16,273 bases of DNA from Pleurotus djamor. Its lineage: Eukaryota; Basidiomycota; Agaricomycetes; Agaricales; Pleurotaceae. Of this stretch, positions 1-10,500 are shown in pieces (the stretch's first letter is position 1; each line of letters opens with the position of its first letter). Both the position numbers and the translations under genes were made by a program. The DNA lies in the NCBI GenBank assembly GCA_029747585.1, contig JAPEVF010000980.1, forward strand, positions 1-16,273, given 5' to 3'. The notes under the pieces are model-generated. The model ran no database searches. It saw only the letters and a list, made by a program, of their open reading frames with translations, and was not told where the DNA came from.

Positions 1-3000
1 GGAGACGATGCGGCACTAACACGTGCTTGAGAAACGATGGGTGCGTGACGAGCAGAGGTAGGAGGAGGTGGTGGTGGTGGTGGAGGAGGAGGAGAAGGAG
101 GAACAGATGTCCGACTAGATGACGGTGGTGGAGAAGACTCGACGTACGAGGAGGGCACGTACTGTGGCGACGTAGCCTTTCCTTTCCCTTTCACCTTCTC
201 CTTTTTCGACACTCCCAGCGACTTCGACTTCGCAGCACTTGCTTTCCTCTTCCCCTTCTTATTCCCGCTATCTACCTCCGTCGAAGGTCCAGCCGGGGTT
301 ATTGAGCTCGACGCAGGCGTTGCAGTGTCTGCTTGCCTAGTCGATGAGGACGAGCTTGACGATGTTTCTGTAGCGGCGACCTTGCTTGTAGCAGACTTCC
401 TCGAACGCCCACCAGATTTAGCAGTCGAAGATGACCCTGTCGCGGGATCGATATCCAGTGCGTCGTCATTCCCTAAGTCCTTGCTGTTCACACCCTTGAG
501 CAGCTTCTCGAGCTCTTCGTTACCACCACGGGTAAGAAGGGTGTCCAGCATCTCACCCTTCTCCCGAGCCAGCGTGGTCATCAGCACGTCCGTGGTTTGC
601 AAGGCGAGTAGGTAGTAGATGTGCACGGGTTTTTCCTGGGTCAGTCGAGCACAACGGCCGATGATCTGCTCGACACCAACTTGTGACCATTGGGTATCCT
701 ACCGTCTCTATTAGATAACATGCATCACGGCATACGAAGGGAAAACCACTTACGAGCATGATGATAACATCCGCACAGGTAAGATTCAGACCCACTGCAC
801 CGACAGCGGAAAAGAGGAGAACGCGACGAGCAGGGTCGGTCCCGTTCACGAAGCTTGATACCACAGCCTCTCGTTCTCGGTCATTGAGAGTGCTGTTAAG
901 GACGTAGGGATCGACTCCGAAATGACGGAAAATCTTGAGAGCAATTAGGACAGTCATACATACATTGAAACCAGACTCACCGAAACTATCGTTGGCGTCA
1001 TCATTGTGAACTCGTAGAACACGAGCACCTTCCTCGTCTGACGAATTTCCGTCCCAGGTTCTATCGCAGGGCATACAAGCCCATCTTCCTCAGTCCAATA
1101 CGCGTGTTCCACTCCGTCGTGCGATAGCAGGTGCTTGACAAGCGTGATGCAATCTTGAAGTTTGCTACTGAAGCATGCGTCGTAGGGGATCCCATTGATC
1201 AAGCCGTCAATGAGTTCTGGCCAATCGTCGCCGAAGATGTTGAAGAAAATCACGCCGATGCGATACTTCAACCAGAAGTGCTAATAGATGGAATTAATGA
1301 TTCAAATACACATGATGAGCGTATCAATCTACCTCTAGGTGGAGATCAGATGGGACCAAACCACCCCCAATCTCGTCGACGAGGAGCTGCAAGTTCTTGA
1401 GCTCTCGCTCGGTCAACTTCACGAAGATCGTGTGCGACGTCACTGGGGGCATTTTGCCGTTGAGAGCGGTACCGTCGTGCTGTTTCGAATCCAGCGTACG
1501 ACGGATGATGTTATGACCTAAGCCACGCTGGATCTCCTTCACGACGTTGTAATTTGTTAGGCGGATCTCGGTCGCAGCAGAGTTGTCGACTGACTCTCCG
1601 GTGAGTTGTCGTAGGTCGCCTGTACGCAAGGCGTTCCGTTGAGCCTGGGTTAAGGAACGTTTCGTAGCCTGGATACGCCGTGCCAAAGTCTTCTCCCACA
1701 GCAAGCCCTCCGTGAGGCAAAAGTCGACGATTCCGATCATCCGAGCAAGGTTGAAAACGTCACGAAACTGAGTGTAGAGGGGGGTAGCGGTTGCCAGGTT
1801 GAGCACCCATGTCTTCCCACTGAGACGCAGTTGACAGGCACCCACGAAACCCCGAGTAGGACCACGAAACAGATGAGCTTCGTCGATGGTGGTCGAGCAC
1901 CACTCGATGTCGAAGATGGTACCGGTGTTGATGCTGTCAGGCTTGCGGACACGCGGACGGTCGACTGGGATTGAAGCTGCGCCCCTTGCGCAGTTGTACG
2001 ACTTCGAGGTAAGGGTGGTGAACGTCTGCAAGCATCATTAGTACAGAAACTACTCCGGAATATATGAACTTACCGATTGAGCACAAATGACAATCCTTTT
2101 ATGCATCTTCTGCTCCGAACGCTTCCATGCACCTTTGGGGTGGTTGAAAAACTTCCTGACGTCTCCAGTGGCAAGAGGTAGCCGAAAGATATCCACAGCG
2201 CCGTCTTTGAAGAAAGTACGAAGCTCTTTGTGCCATTGAGCCATCAAAGATAGTGGCACCACGATGAGATGAGGAGCGTCGGGAACGGGACCTTTTCCCA
2301 TGAAGTAAGGGCGATTAGCTGTGGAATATGAGTCAGTTATACGCCATCACATCCCACAACGATCAACGTACCGATGAGAGGGGGACGCGAACGATCTGCG
2401 GCTTGCTCCGAAACGAAGACCTGCTGCAAGAACGCGATGGTCCCCATGATCTGAGCAGTCTTCCCAACGCCTACCCCGTCTGCTAAAATGGTACCTGGTA
2501 CGTTGGTGGTGGGCTCCGCCGTGAACATCTTGAACGTCGAGGAGCAGACACCAGCTAGTTGATGCCAGTGGAGGGAGATAGGATTGAACCCCGGTCCCCC
2601 TTCTTGGAATGGTGTACGATCGACATCCTTTTCCCAGCAGGTAGAGCCGGAAACGCTGCTGTACGCATTCCAATCCTGCGGTTTGCCGCCGGGGAAGAGA
2701 AGTAAAGACTGAAGCTCCTCTGGGGACTTCGACTTCCAAAGATCGACACCCATATCCCCGTCCTCAGAGAACAGCTCGTCTGGGGAAATATCTTCGAGGT
2801 CTTCAGCGTGTGGGTTAGCGTCGGCGGCGTTGACTTCCTCTAGGTAGGTGACGAGGGCTAGGAGGGTCTGCTTGATTTGGTATGGATCTGAGAGATCGGA
2901 GTCAGAAGCCTTGATGTTGTAGCCTCTTTCCCGAGCGCGAGCAACTAAAATGACGAAGGTTAGCCAGGGAAGGACTTGCAAATCGCAGAAAACGTACTTC

Positions 3001-3885
3001 TTTCCTCCGCTCCAGGTTTCTCGGACACGACGTGTGGGTCCAAACCTTCTGGGACCTTAGCGTTTCGACGTACGAAGCCGTCCAAAAAGGCCATGTGTTC
3101 TTCAGCTTGGGTGAGGCGTTCGGGGAACCAGATGGCAATAGAGATGACGGCTTTACAAGCTCGAATGGCGACACGGACATCATTCATTTTAGGGGGATTT
3201 GAGGCGTTCACAGCTGGTGGTAACGATCAGAAGGGAGCAACGGCACCAATCCTAAGGACTCACCATTCATAGCCTCCTCCATCGCCTCCACCGCTGCATC
3301 GATATCTTTCTGGGATCGTACGCGATGTCGTGCCATCCGCTGGTAGTTGAATACGAGAAGGGTCTTCATATATCCGATGAGGTTGCTATCAACGAGTACG
3401 TCGCTGCCGTCAAGCACGATTGGACCAAACAGGGCGAGGGCGACGTCCGTCAAGGCAGCGCTCGCCGTCGAACTGATATCGAAGTAGTCGTCGTCGATCC
3501 TTGTCTGTAGGAGTTGAAGGGGATGGTAGCCCGTCTCGGACATGGCCAACTCCACGCGACGGTTAAAGTCCCCGCAAATGGACTTGAACCAAGATTTATA
3601 CGCTTGTCGGCCTGCACCGTCAATCGTACCGTCCTGGATGTACTTCACCTTGTCCGCGTTGGGAAGATCTCGCACAGTTCGAAGGAACGTCCGAAAGAGG
3701 GATGCGCTCTCGTCGGTGAGACACGTAGGCTTGAACTTGTCGTCGCCGATACCGATGAAACCCACACGTTCCATGGTAAGAGGGTCTTCTATGAGAGATT
3801 TCGCAGCATCTTCCGCAGCGGGAGGATTTTTGAAAGTAACGGTCAGAAGTGCGCCGAGTGTAGCAGCGAGCGAAGCGGAAGGCAT
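1..3885 (-). CDS. Swi2/Snf2-family helicase-like ATPase, 8 visible exons, C-terminus cut by window edge
   Basis: Exons read on the minus strand: 3885-3264, 3213-2998, 2944-2372, 2318-2074, 2025-1333, 1280-981, 933-754 and 698-1. The seven introns of 47-55 nt have GT..AG ends and keep one frame for about 1,175 residues, open to the window edge. Visible motifs: I, ILADGVGVGKT (about residue 432); Ia, IVVPLSLMAQW (490); II, DEAH (600); III, ATATPLYT (630); V, GAVGLNLTCAD (927); VI, QIIGRCARLTQEKP (954). A Q-motif-like HWHQLAG precedes motif I. This order is that of the Snf2 remodeller/translocase superfamily, whose members use ATP to move along DNA and shift nucleosomes or proteins. Motif II reads DEAH, where many Snf2 proteins have DEGH. 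The first 400 residues match no domain I recognise. The tail is Ser/Lys rich with NLS-like basic clusters (KKGKRK) and a Pro run. The family is secure, the subfamily is not. The true N-terminus may lie upstream. Confidence 0.88.
61..103. repeat. GGT/GGA trinucleotide tract inside the Snf2-like tail
   Basis: This is a run of GGT then GGA triplets on the plus strand. Read on the minus strand, in the frame of the Snf2-like gene, it encodes a proline tract of about 12 residues flanked by Ser-Pro. It is a simple-sequence expansion in a disordered tail and may vary in length between strains. Confidence 0.85.
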
Positions 3886-3956
3886 CGTTTCTGTGAGGAG
3901 TAGACTTTAGAAAACGTGGGGGATTTTTGAGAGGGGATGAAGAGAAAAAAACTTAC

Positions 3957-4041
3957 CAGAATTATAAGTTCGCCTGGAACCGTCAGCCAGACCGTTGGGG
4001 TGGTAATCACAAGGTACGAATTCCGCCTCCTTTATGCTATG
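3957..4041 (-). other. Probable upstream exon of the Snf2-like gene (coding or 5' UTR)
   Basis: On the minus strand a good GTAAGT donor begins at 3956, and an acceptor ending CTCACAG lies at 3891, defining a 66-nt intron just before the ATG at 3885. The 85 nt upstream of the donor are open in the same frame and encode protein-like sequence including CDYHPNGLADGSRRTYNS, which would join in frame to ETMPSAS. The 5' end of this exon would be the TAG acceptor at 4042-4044, which otherwise reads as an in-frame stop. No in-frame ATG was found in this exon, so a start must lie further upstream behind another intron. A GTGAGT donor near 4167 is a candidate, but the frame does not join cleanly. If the segment is untranslated, translation starts at 3885. 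Confidence 0.5.
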
Positions 4042-4408
4042 CTAACCGACTCCAATCGAATCGACTCGATTCGTCCCAGAGGGAGAAAGTAGGATACTAC
4101 CTTGAAAAAAATCAATCTATTAGTACGAAATATTCCAGACGACCTAATGAGCTCGTAAAAACTCACAAGCCGTCAGCGTTTCTGCTACGAAGTAGCGTAA
4201 GGAGTCCTCAGCCTAACCCTCAACGCAGCCAGCAATTTCATCCGTCTGATCTAGGCAACCGGTCGTCCCAGTTTTCCGGCGATCCGCGTCACCCAGCTCA
4301 GATGACTCATGAGGAACACCGCATTTTTCGAGGGGGGCGACGATGAGGAGCTGATCCGCCTACTGCTGGACAGATTTCAAAAAAGGGGGGAAGGGCGAGC
4401 GATCGAGC

Positions 4409-4515
4409 AGGGCTAGAGTCGACACATATCATCACCGAGATGAAATATGTGGGTGCAACAATCCAGTTGCTTTGAGCACCACATCAAGTGGTAGCTCGGA
4501 GGAAGGGGGAACGTT
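4409..4515 (-). repeat. Inverted duplication, left arm (oriented toward the Snf2-like gene)
   Basis: Read on the minus strand, this arm resembles 4905-5007 on the plus strand over about 100 nt. The core is a perfect 25-nt match (4448-4472 against 4945-4969, containing CAACTGGATTGTTGCACCC). It is flanked by a shared CCCCCTTCC block, a TGGTG..GCTCAA block and a GGTG.TG..TGTG.CGA..CTA.CCCT block, with small indels. The arm points downstream toward the Snf2-like gene. Confidence 0.75.
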
Positions 4516-4904
4516 CTTCGATTTTTGCGAGCGACGTATACGGACGAGTGGCGAGGACCAAGGGACAGCAGAGGGAGTACGAGGAGGAGAAGGAGGAGTC
4601 TGACAAAGAGGCATGAGGATGACTAAGCAATCCATGGATTTGATGACGTATCACATCTCGGGTCTTTGTCGGTCCGAGATCTGGTCATCTTATCTAATCA
4701 TGATTTCTCCTCGGCATCTAATCTTCTCTTCCCTCGCTCCGAATCACCGAGGTTATCTTATCACGAATCGGAGTTTGAACCACATCTAATCTCAAACCCT
4801 GTGCCCACAGGACTTTGTCATCGCCAACCACGTCCTGCAGCCCCACGTCGTCATCGTCGTCGACGTTCCACTCAAGAAAACTCAAATTCTTCTCAACGTC
4901 GCAC

Positions 4905-5007
4905 CCTTCCCCCTTCCCTGAGTTGTCTACCTGGTGTAGCACTCAAGCAACTGGATTGTTGCACCCACACTTGCGCCTTGGTGGTGCTGTGTGCCGAATT
5001 CTACCCT
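4905..5007 (+). repeat. Inverted duplication, right arm (oriented toward the plus-strand gene)
   Basis: This is the plus-strand partner of 4409-4515, holding the same 25-nt core at 4945-4969. It ends about 100 bp before the ATG at 5111, so it lies in the promoter or 5' leader of that gene. Because the two arms have the same orientation relative to their own gene, they could be a shared cis-element. They could also be the termini of a small inserted element with an internal spacer of about 390 bp. Confidence 0.75.
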
Positions 5008-5110
5008 CTTCAAGACCCACCTTCTCCTCCTCGTACCCTTCCAGGGTTCGTTCTCTTCATCTATCTACCCTTTCCCAAACGTTTTAATCTCGATCCTTAG
5101 ATATCCCAAC

Positions 5111-7288
5111 ATGATCACACGACGAAGCATCCGACCCGGTCAGTTAATCTGCACTATTCCCTTCTTATCCTTCTCATTCTCTCGCAGTTCTCGACGACGA
5201 CATTGTCAATGATCCATCGCTATTGACAATGTACTCCTCCGTCAGGGAAGGTATGTCGTTTTTTTCCCCTTCAACATCATTTAATCGGCTAAATCCTGTT
5301 TACTTAGTACTCGAACCTTTCGATGGCCTCGTAGGCGATGTAATTGGCTCAGACCAATTTATTACCTCCCCCAATCGAGACAAACTCTTCGAAGTCCCTA
5401 TGGACGACCGGCGCGAGGTGATTCTGAGGAGGGATGGCAGATACGGACCCGACGACCCCTTCCTTTGGCCACAACTATATCATCCAGACACTTTCCACCT
5501 CTCCTGCGTGCAAGCAAAAGTCAAGAACCCGAAAGACCCCGCCTTCATCTTGTGGTGTACACCCAAGAACTCCGACTTTGTCGTGGACGACCGAGGGACG
5601 GCTTCTGGCGTGGGGTTAGTCTCTGAGGATTTTAGGGCGAAGTTGCTGGCGCAGGTGAAAGACGTGTATGTCTACTACCAGACGGTCGAGAAAAACCCGC
5701 TGCTTTATGGGTCGAAAGATACCAACAGGGACTGGGTCGCGTCCATGGTCTCTGAATTACACCAGTCGTATTACCGTCTCAACAAGCTGACGGCCAGCCT
5801 TCAAGACGCCACGATCATGGTCGCCAACGTACAACGTCGCTGTCTTGAACTACGCGCCTACATCGTCTTTATGACAGAAATCCGCCCACAGCTCTCCTCC
5901 ACCCAACCCGTCGTCAACCCTGTTCGTGACTTTGTTGGTGTCATCACCTACAAAGACAGTGTAGTCACCGAGTGTGCATACGCCGGCATCCCCGTGTATT
6001 ACATACGACCTCTCAAGGCGTTCGCAAAGACCGTTTGCATCAAGACACGGTTTCCCGCGATGAGGACGAGCCAGTTCCTCGAGTTGAACCCAATGTTCTC
6101 GCCCCCCGTGCACATCTTCAAAGGTGCCTCCTCCGATCCAGCCAAGTACCAAGCCATTGCCCGCCACCACCGCGTATACTTTACGTATTGCAAACCACCG
6201 TCTCCACGCACGATGACGGCTGACCACTCCGATAAACGTTCCAAGGGTTCGAATAGTAAGTCTCCCCTGCATGTCCAAGTCTCTAATTACTCACCTCCAA
6301 CTAGTCATTCCCGACTTCGCGACCGAGAAGTTCATCGACCACAAGGCCTCATGTTTCCCCCCCCGCTGTTCCTTTTTGGTTTGCTGGTCTTGACCAAGTC
6401 GTCAAACGTAGACCTCTTCCCGCCGAATACCAATTTGGGGACAACGGCTACGCTTTCCCCGACCCTTGGCTATTTTTCCCCTTCGACCAGCTTGATCATC
6501 GCCTAATCACCTACTTCCATACCTGGCTTCGTTACAAGCCCGCCCTCATCCTACGCAGCATCGGCGATGTCAAAAACGTACGACTAAAGGCTAGCGAGTG
6601 GAGGAATTTACTTTTCAGCCCCGTCCTGTCCGCGTCTTCTACACCCTCCTCCTCCTCCGCTTCGAAGCCTCCCACCCGCAACGCTGCAAAGCTGTCGAAA
6701 ATCGATCAATTGCTCAAGTCTTGGGCGCTGCAGTATGGTACCATTATCACCAACGACGGCCAACCTGCCTCCTGGAATGACGTACCTCTCTCGTCCAGCA
6801 AACTCCCCAACGATACCACCTGGATGCAAATCATCTACGAACTCAACGAACTCAACTTTCGGTGGGAATTCCAAGCTTTGGATGGGGAGATGGCGAAGCA
6901 GCCAGCTCAAATGTCGGAGGAGGAGTTCCACCAAATATTTCGACCCCTTCGCATCATCAAGATATCCGAGTGCTTTCCTGGGTGGAAGGACGATGTATCC
7001 GGTGGTGACGTGACGACCGTTGACTACCGTCGAGCCAACATCGGACTCGCTGATGGCAACGACGAGCGTCGTAAACGTTGGGTTAACGCCTTCGCACGCG
7101 TGCTCTCTGGGTGGAAAGGTGCTCCATACATCTTCAAAAGAGACTCCAACCGTACCCTCACGCAGCAAGAGTACGACGACCTTCAAGTCGAGCTTGCCAG
7201 GTTTTATTGTCAGTCGTTTTTTGATCGTTACCATCGTGCACCTACCATTCCCCGTTATATACCTACTTTCGCTTCCTCCTCTTCCTGA
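5111..7288 (+). CDS. Unrecognised fungal protein, about 673 aa, four exons, apparent frameshift at a C8 run
   Basis: Exons: 5111-5138, 5188-5250, 5308-6255 and 6305-7288. The introns of 49, 57 and 49 nt have GT..AG ends. The start MITRRSIRPVLDDDI joins to YSSVREVLEPFDGLVGDVIG. Exon 4 starts in frame (IIPDFATEKFIDHK) but hits a stop unless one C is dropped from the C8 run at 6357-6364. With seven Cs it continues as PFWFAGLDQVVKRR and on to a TGA at 7286-7288. The corrected coding length is a multiple of three, giving about 673 residues. The protein is soluble-looking, with no signal peptide or membrane segment and many aromatic residues (YAFPDPWLFF, FHTWLRYKP). A Ser-rich linker sits near the middle of exon 4. 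No catalytic motif or named domain was recognised. It is divergent from the Snf2-like gene and convergent with the large gene on its right. Confidence 0.8.
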
Positions 7289-7563
7289 ACACTTGGTTTC
7301 TTCTCGTACATGTATCTCCCCGCGGACTTTTTCATACATCTGTCGCTGTCGCTTCTTCTCATAACGGACAATTTTCGTGCTTGCTTTTTTGCCTTGGTGT
7401 TCATATTGGTGTTCGTACTCTGCGGTTTTTTTCTCCCCCGCNTTTTTTTTCTACCTACACACATGGACATATACATACACTTCGTGTTTCGTATGTAACA
7501 ACCCTTATACACCTCTTTTCTACTCTCCCAAATCATTCGTGAACTGACATCCTTCCAGCAAGC
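7289..7563. other. Convergent intergenic region (3' ends of two genes)
   Basis: This is 275 bp between the stop of the plus-strand gene and the stop of the minus-strand gene. It is T-rich on the plus strand, with an N at 7442 next to a T8 run, and presumably holds both 3' UTRs. No AATAAA signal is evident on the plus strand. Short open frames here are low-complexity and not supported as genes. Confidence 0.6.
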
Positions 7564-10500
7564 TCAATCATCGCTCAGCTCGAAGTAAACACCCCCAGGT
7601 ACAACCGAATCATCTGAATCCTCTTCCTCCTCCTCCTCCCTCATCCTCCCCACCTTATCCTTGAGTGCGCTCTTTGCATTCGACCTCTTCAACTGCTCAA
7701 TCTTCCGCTTGTTCTGCTCCACAGTATTGTCATTCAAGCGACGACGCTTGGGCACGATACGACTCGGTCCTTCTCCTCGGTCGATACGACTCGGTCCTTC
7801 TCCTCGATCAAGGCGGCTTGGTCCTTCTCCTCGATCGACTAGCGTCGTTGCGGACGCACGAGGCACATGAGATAGAGACATACGACTCACGCCGTCGTGC
7901 AGATTACCCGCATTCTGTGGAACGCTAGGTGTTTCTTGAGCGGTGCGATTAGCCGTTGGTGCTAGGAATCGTCGAATGTCCTGTTGTTGAGAAGAAGATG
8001 CTCTCGGAGTTCGTCGTTGGCTGGCCTCGCGCGAGGGTGCAAGTGGGTTACTCGTAGCACCCTGAGACCGTTGTGATCCCCTTCCATGGGATTGCTGCGA
8101 CGCCGCTATGGAGGGAGCTCTCGATGGGACGCGGTACACTGGCCCACCATTGCCTTCATGTCCTTCATCACCCAAATCATCATCTTCGTGCTCGTCGTCA
8201 TCGTTGTGGACGTCGTTTCCGCGCTGATCGTCGTATTGGTCCTCGTTGGAAGAAGAAGTAGACTCTTCCTCCTCCTCGCGCCTTACAGCGTCATTCGCAG
8301 CCTGTCCCTCCCCTTCCGATTCCTCGAGCACATTTGGGCCATCCCCTCCGTCACCTTCATCATCCGTCAGCGGTGCTCCTGGAACCCAACGCCACTGTCC
8401 CTCAAAATAAGGACTAAGTAAGACGAGAGGAGCAGGAACCTTGCCCGCCGAGCTGGGGAGGGTTCGCCACGGTGCACCTTCACGGTTCGTTCGAACGGGA
8501 CGATCAAACGTAGCTTTCGGTAACCAGGAGATGTGCGTCAAGATCTCAAACACGACCGAGCGAACCTCAGCGGCGTCTTGCTCGTCGAGGCTGTTCATCA
8601 AGTCGACCCAATCCCCGTAGTACAACATCCCACCCCAACCCTGCGAGCTGGGATTAGCACAGCGTCCCTTTGACGGAAAGAAGGCATTGCATGATGCAAG
8701 CCACGCCTTTTGGTTGGCCTGAAGCACTTGGACTTTGGTAAACACCACCGCCAAATTGCTCGTCTGCATGATCTTCATCGTTGCCCTCTGTCGAGCCTCC
8801 TGGCTCAGCCGACAATAACTTGGCTCGAAAATGTTCTTGGGGTTTCCGATCTTCTGAAGGACACAGCTAGGGAACTGGAGGAGGATCCCTTGGACCTTCT
8901 CCTCAACAGNTTTTTTCGGGCGCGATGTACATCGTATTATCGGCCGTTGCTACGTCTGGCCCCATGACTTCGATGGGCTCGTCCACTATGTCTTCCAGGG
9001 TGGGGAAGGTGGGCTGGTTATCTGGCACAGGGCCATTGAATTGGCGACTCATTCCCTTGTTGGCAGGGTATCGTTCCTTGGGTAAGTCTCTTCGCCGAAT
9101 GATTGCCTTCGATCCGTATTGATTCTTCAGCTCCAGTTCCGTCTTTCCGAATACCCTCTTGTACATAGCCGGCTGCAAATGTCGAATCATTGGCATGCGT
9201 ACAACGTTGGATTCGGGTTGAAAATAAATGCGACGAAGCCAAATAACATTCAAGGGCGAGAAGGGCTTTTGGTCATACTGTCGCGCGAATCCGTTAAGCG
9301 CAGCGACGGTGTATCCAGCGCTGAGCAGGAAGTCCCGATCGTAATCGTTGTACCACGGAACCCCAACGGACGCGCATTCACGACCACCTTGACCATCTTT
9401 TGGACGGCTATGCACGCCGTTCGTATACCAGATTGCCACGGCGTAGAGGCTAAGCACGGGTGGGAGAAGGGTCTGTTCGCGAGTTAGGGAGTTCAACGAG
9501 CTGAATAGCATCTGCATCGCATGGATTTTCATCGCTCGAAAGTTCCTTGCGTATCAGAAAGTCAGTTTTCCATGGTCAATGGAACCAAATATGACTGACT
9601 CACCAAAAGTTCTCTCGTTTCAGACTGACGATGGATCCTCGTATCACATCCATGTCAAAGTCCATCATGAACGTCTCAGCGAAAGTCAGAGGAACTCTCG
9701 CTTCAACGCGAGCGGCCACATTCTTCTCCATAGCTTCGTTCAAGACGTCGAGGTAGTTGTCCAGGTACTCGGGAGGTAGTCCTCGCATGGCTTCGCGCAA
9801 CGTGAGGTTCTGAGAGAACTGATTGCCGTTGCGGTGGAACGTGAGGGATTTATCCGTCGTATAGAGTTGCATGTACGTCGCTTGGAATGGACCAGTCGGC
9901 TGCGCGAAGGCTACGTGAAATCCTGCGATTTCCTTAAGGTGCGAGTTCATATCGTTTTGAAAGGCTCGAGAGTTTTTGATGACGCCAGCGTCTCCAATAG
10001 GAATTTGCAACAAGTACGACATGACGTTCGCATGTGCCGTCTCGCGCCAAAGTAAAGCTTGCCCTCCATCCTGCAACTCCACGCCCACATCAATCCACCA
10101 ATGCCCCTCGGACGTGTCCACATCCTTCAACATCTTCGCCAGAGTCCACTCCGCATCTTCAGGAAACATGGTGTGCGGAAAGTCAGCTTTCACGCCTTGG
10201 ATGTGCGTGCAAAAGACTGCGTGCCGGAATTGGGGGATCTGGTCGAGTAACTCCATGAGTTTCTCCTTGAAATATGGGAGTACGGTCGAGCTGAGGATAT
10301 ACGCGCTGCGTTGATAACCCTGGCCGATGTTCTTCGCCCGCCAACGCTCCGAGTTTAGCGTTGTCGGCCAGTCCTTCACCAACCTCGGCGCAGCATAGGC
10401 AAATGCTGGCTTTATCGCTTCTCGCCACAATAGCGCCGCCTCCTCCGAGGACAGTTGATTAACCAAAAAGTCCTCGCGATCAGCATCGATGAGACGAGGG

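Larger units (their letters stand above)
4042..5110. promoter_or_regulatory. Divergent intergenic/promoter region between the Snf2-like gene and the plus-strand gene
   Basis: About 1.07 kb separates two genes transcribed away from each other, so it must carry both promoters and 5' leaders. It contains an inverted duplication (see the two arms) and pyrimidine-rich stretches. There is no convincing TATA box close to either start. Short open frames exist on both strands here, but they are simple-sequence rich (Ser/Pro) and share the duplicated segment, so I do not call them genes. The left part (4042-4400) may hold an unresolved 5' exon of the Snf2-like gene. Confidence 0.6.

Noticed and set aside
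4258..4275. CTGGGACGACCGG on the minus strand resembling the intron 17-nt motif
   Set aside because: Only a single 13-nt near match; too short to claim a relation without a background count.
4432..5100. Several Ser/Pro-rich open frames on both strands in the divergent region
   Set aside because: They are low complexity, share the inverted duplication (hence the common ATGLLHPH peptide), lack splice context, and overlap the promoter region.
5850..6278. Minus-strand open frame of 142 codons
   Set aside because: It is an antisense shadow of exon 3 of the plus-strand gene, which has better composition and splice continuity.
8073..8421. Plus-strand open frame with hydrophobic, membrane-like stretch
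   Set aside because: It is antisense to the acidic tail of the large gene; complements of Asp/Glu-rich codons give Val/Ile/Leu, mimicking a membrane protein.
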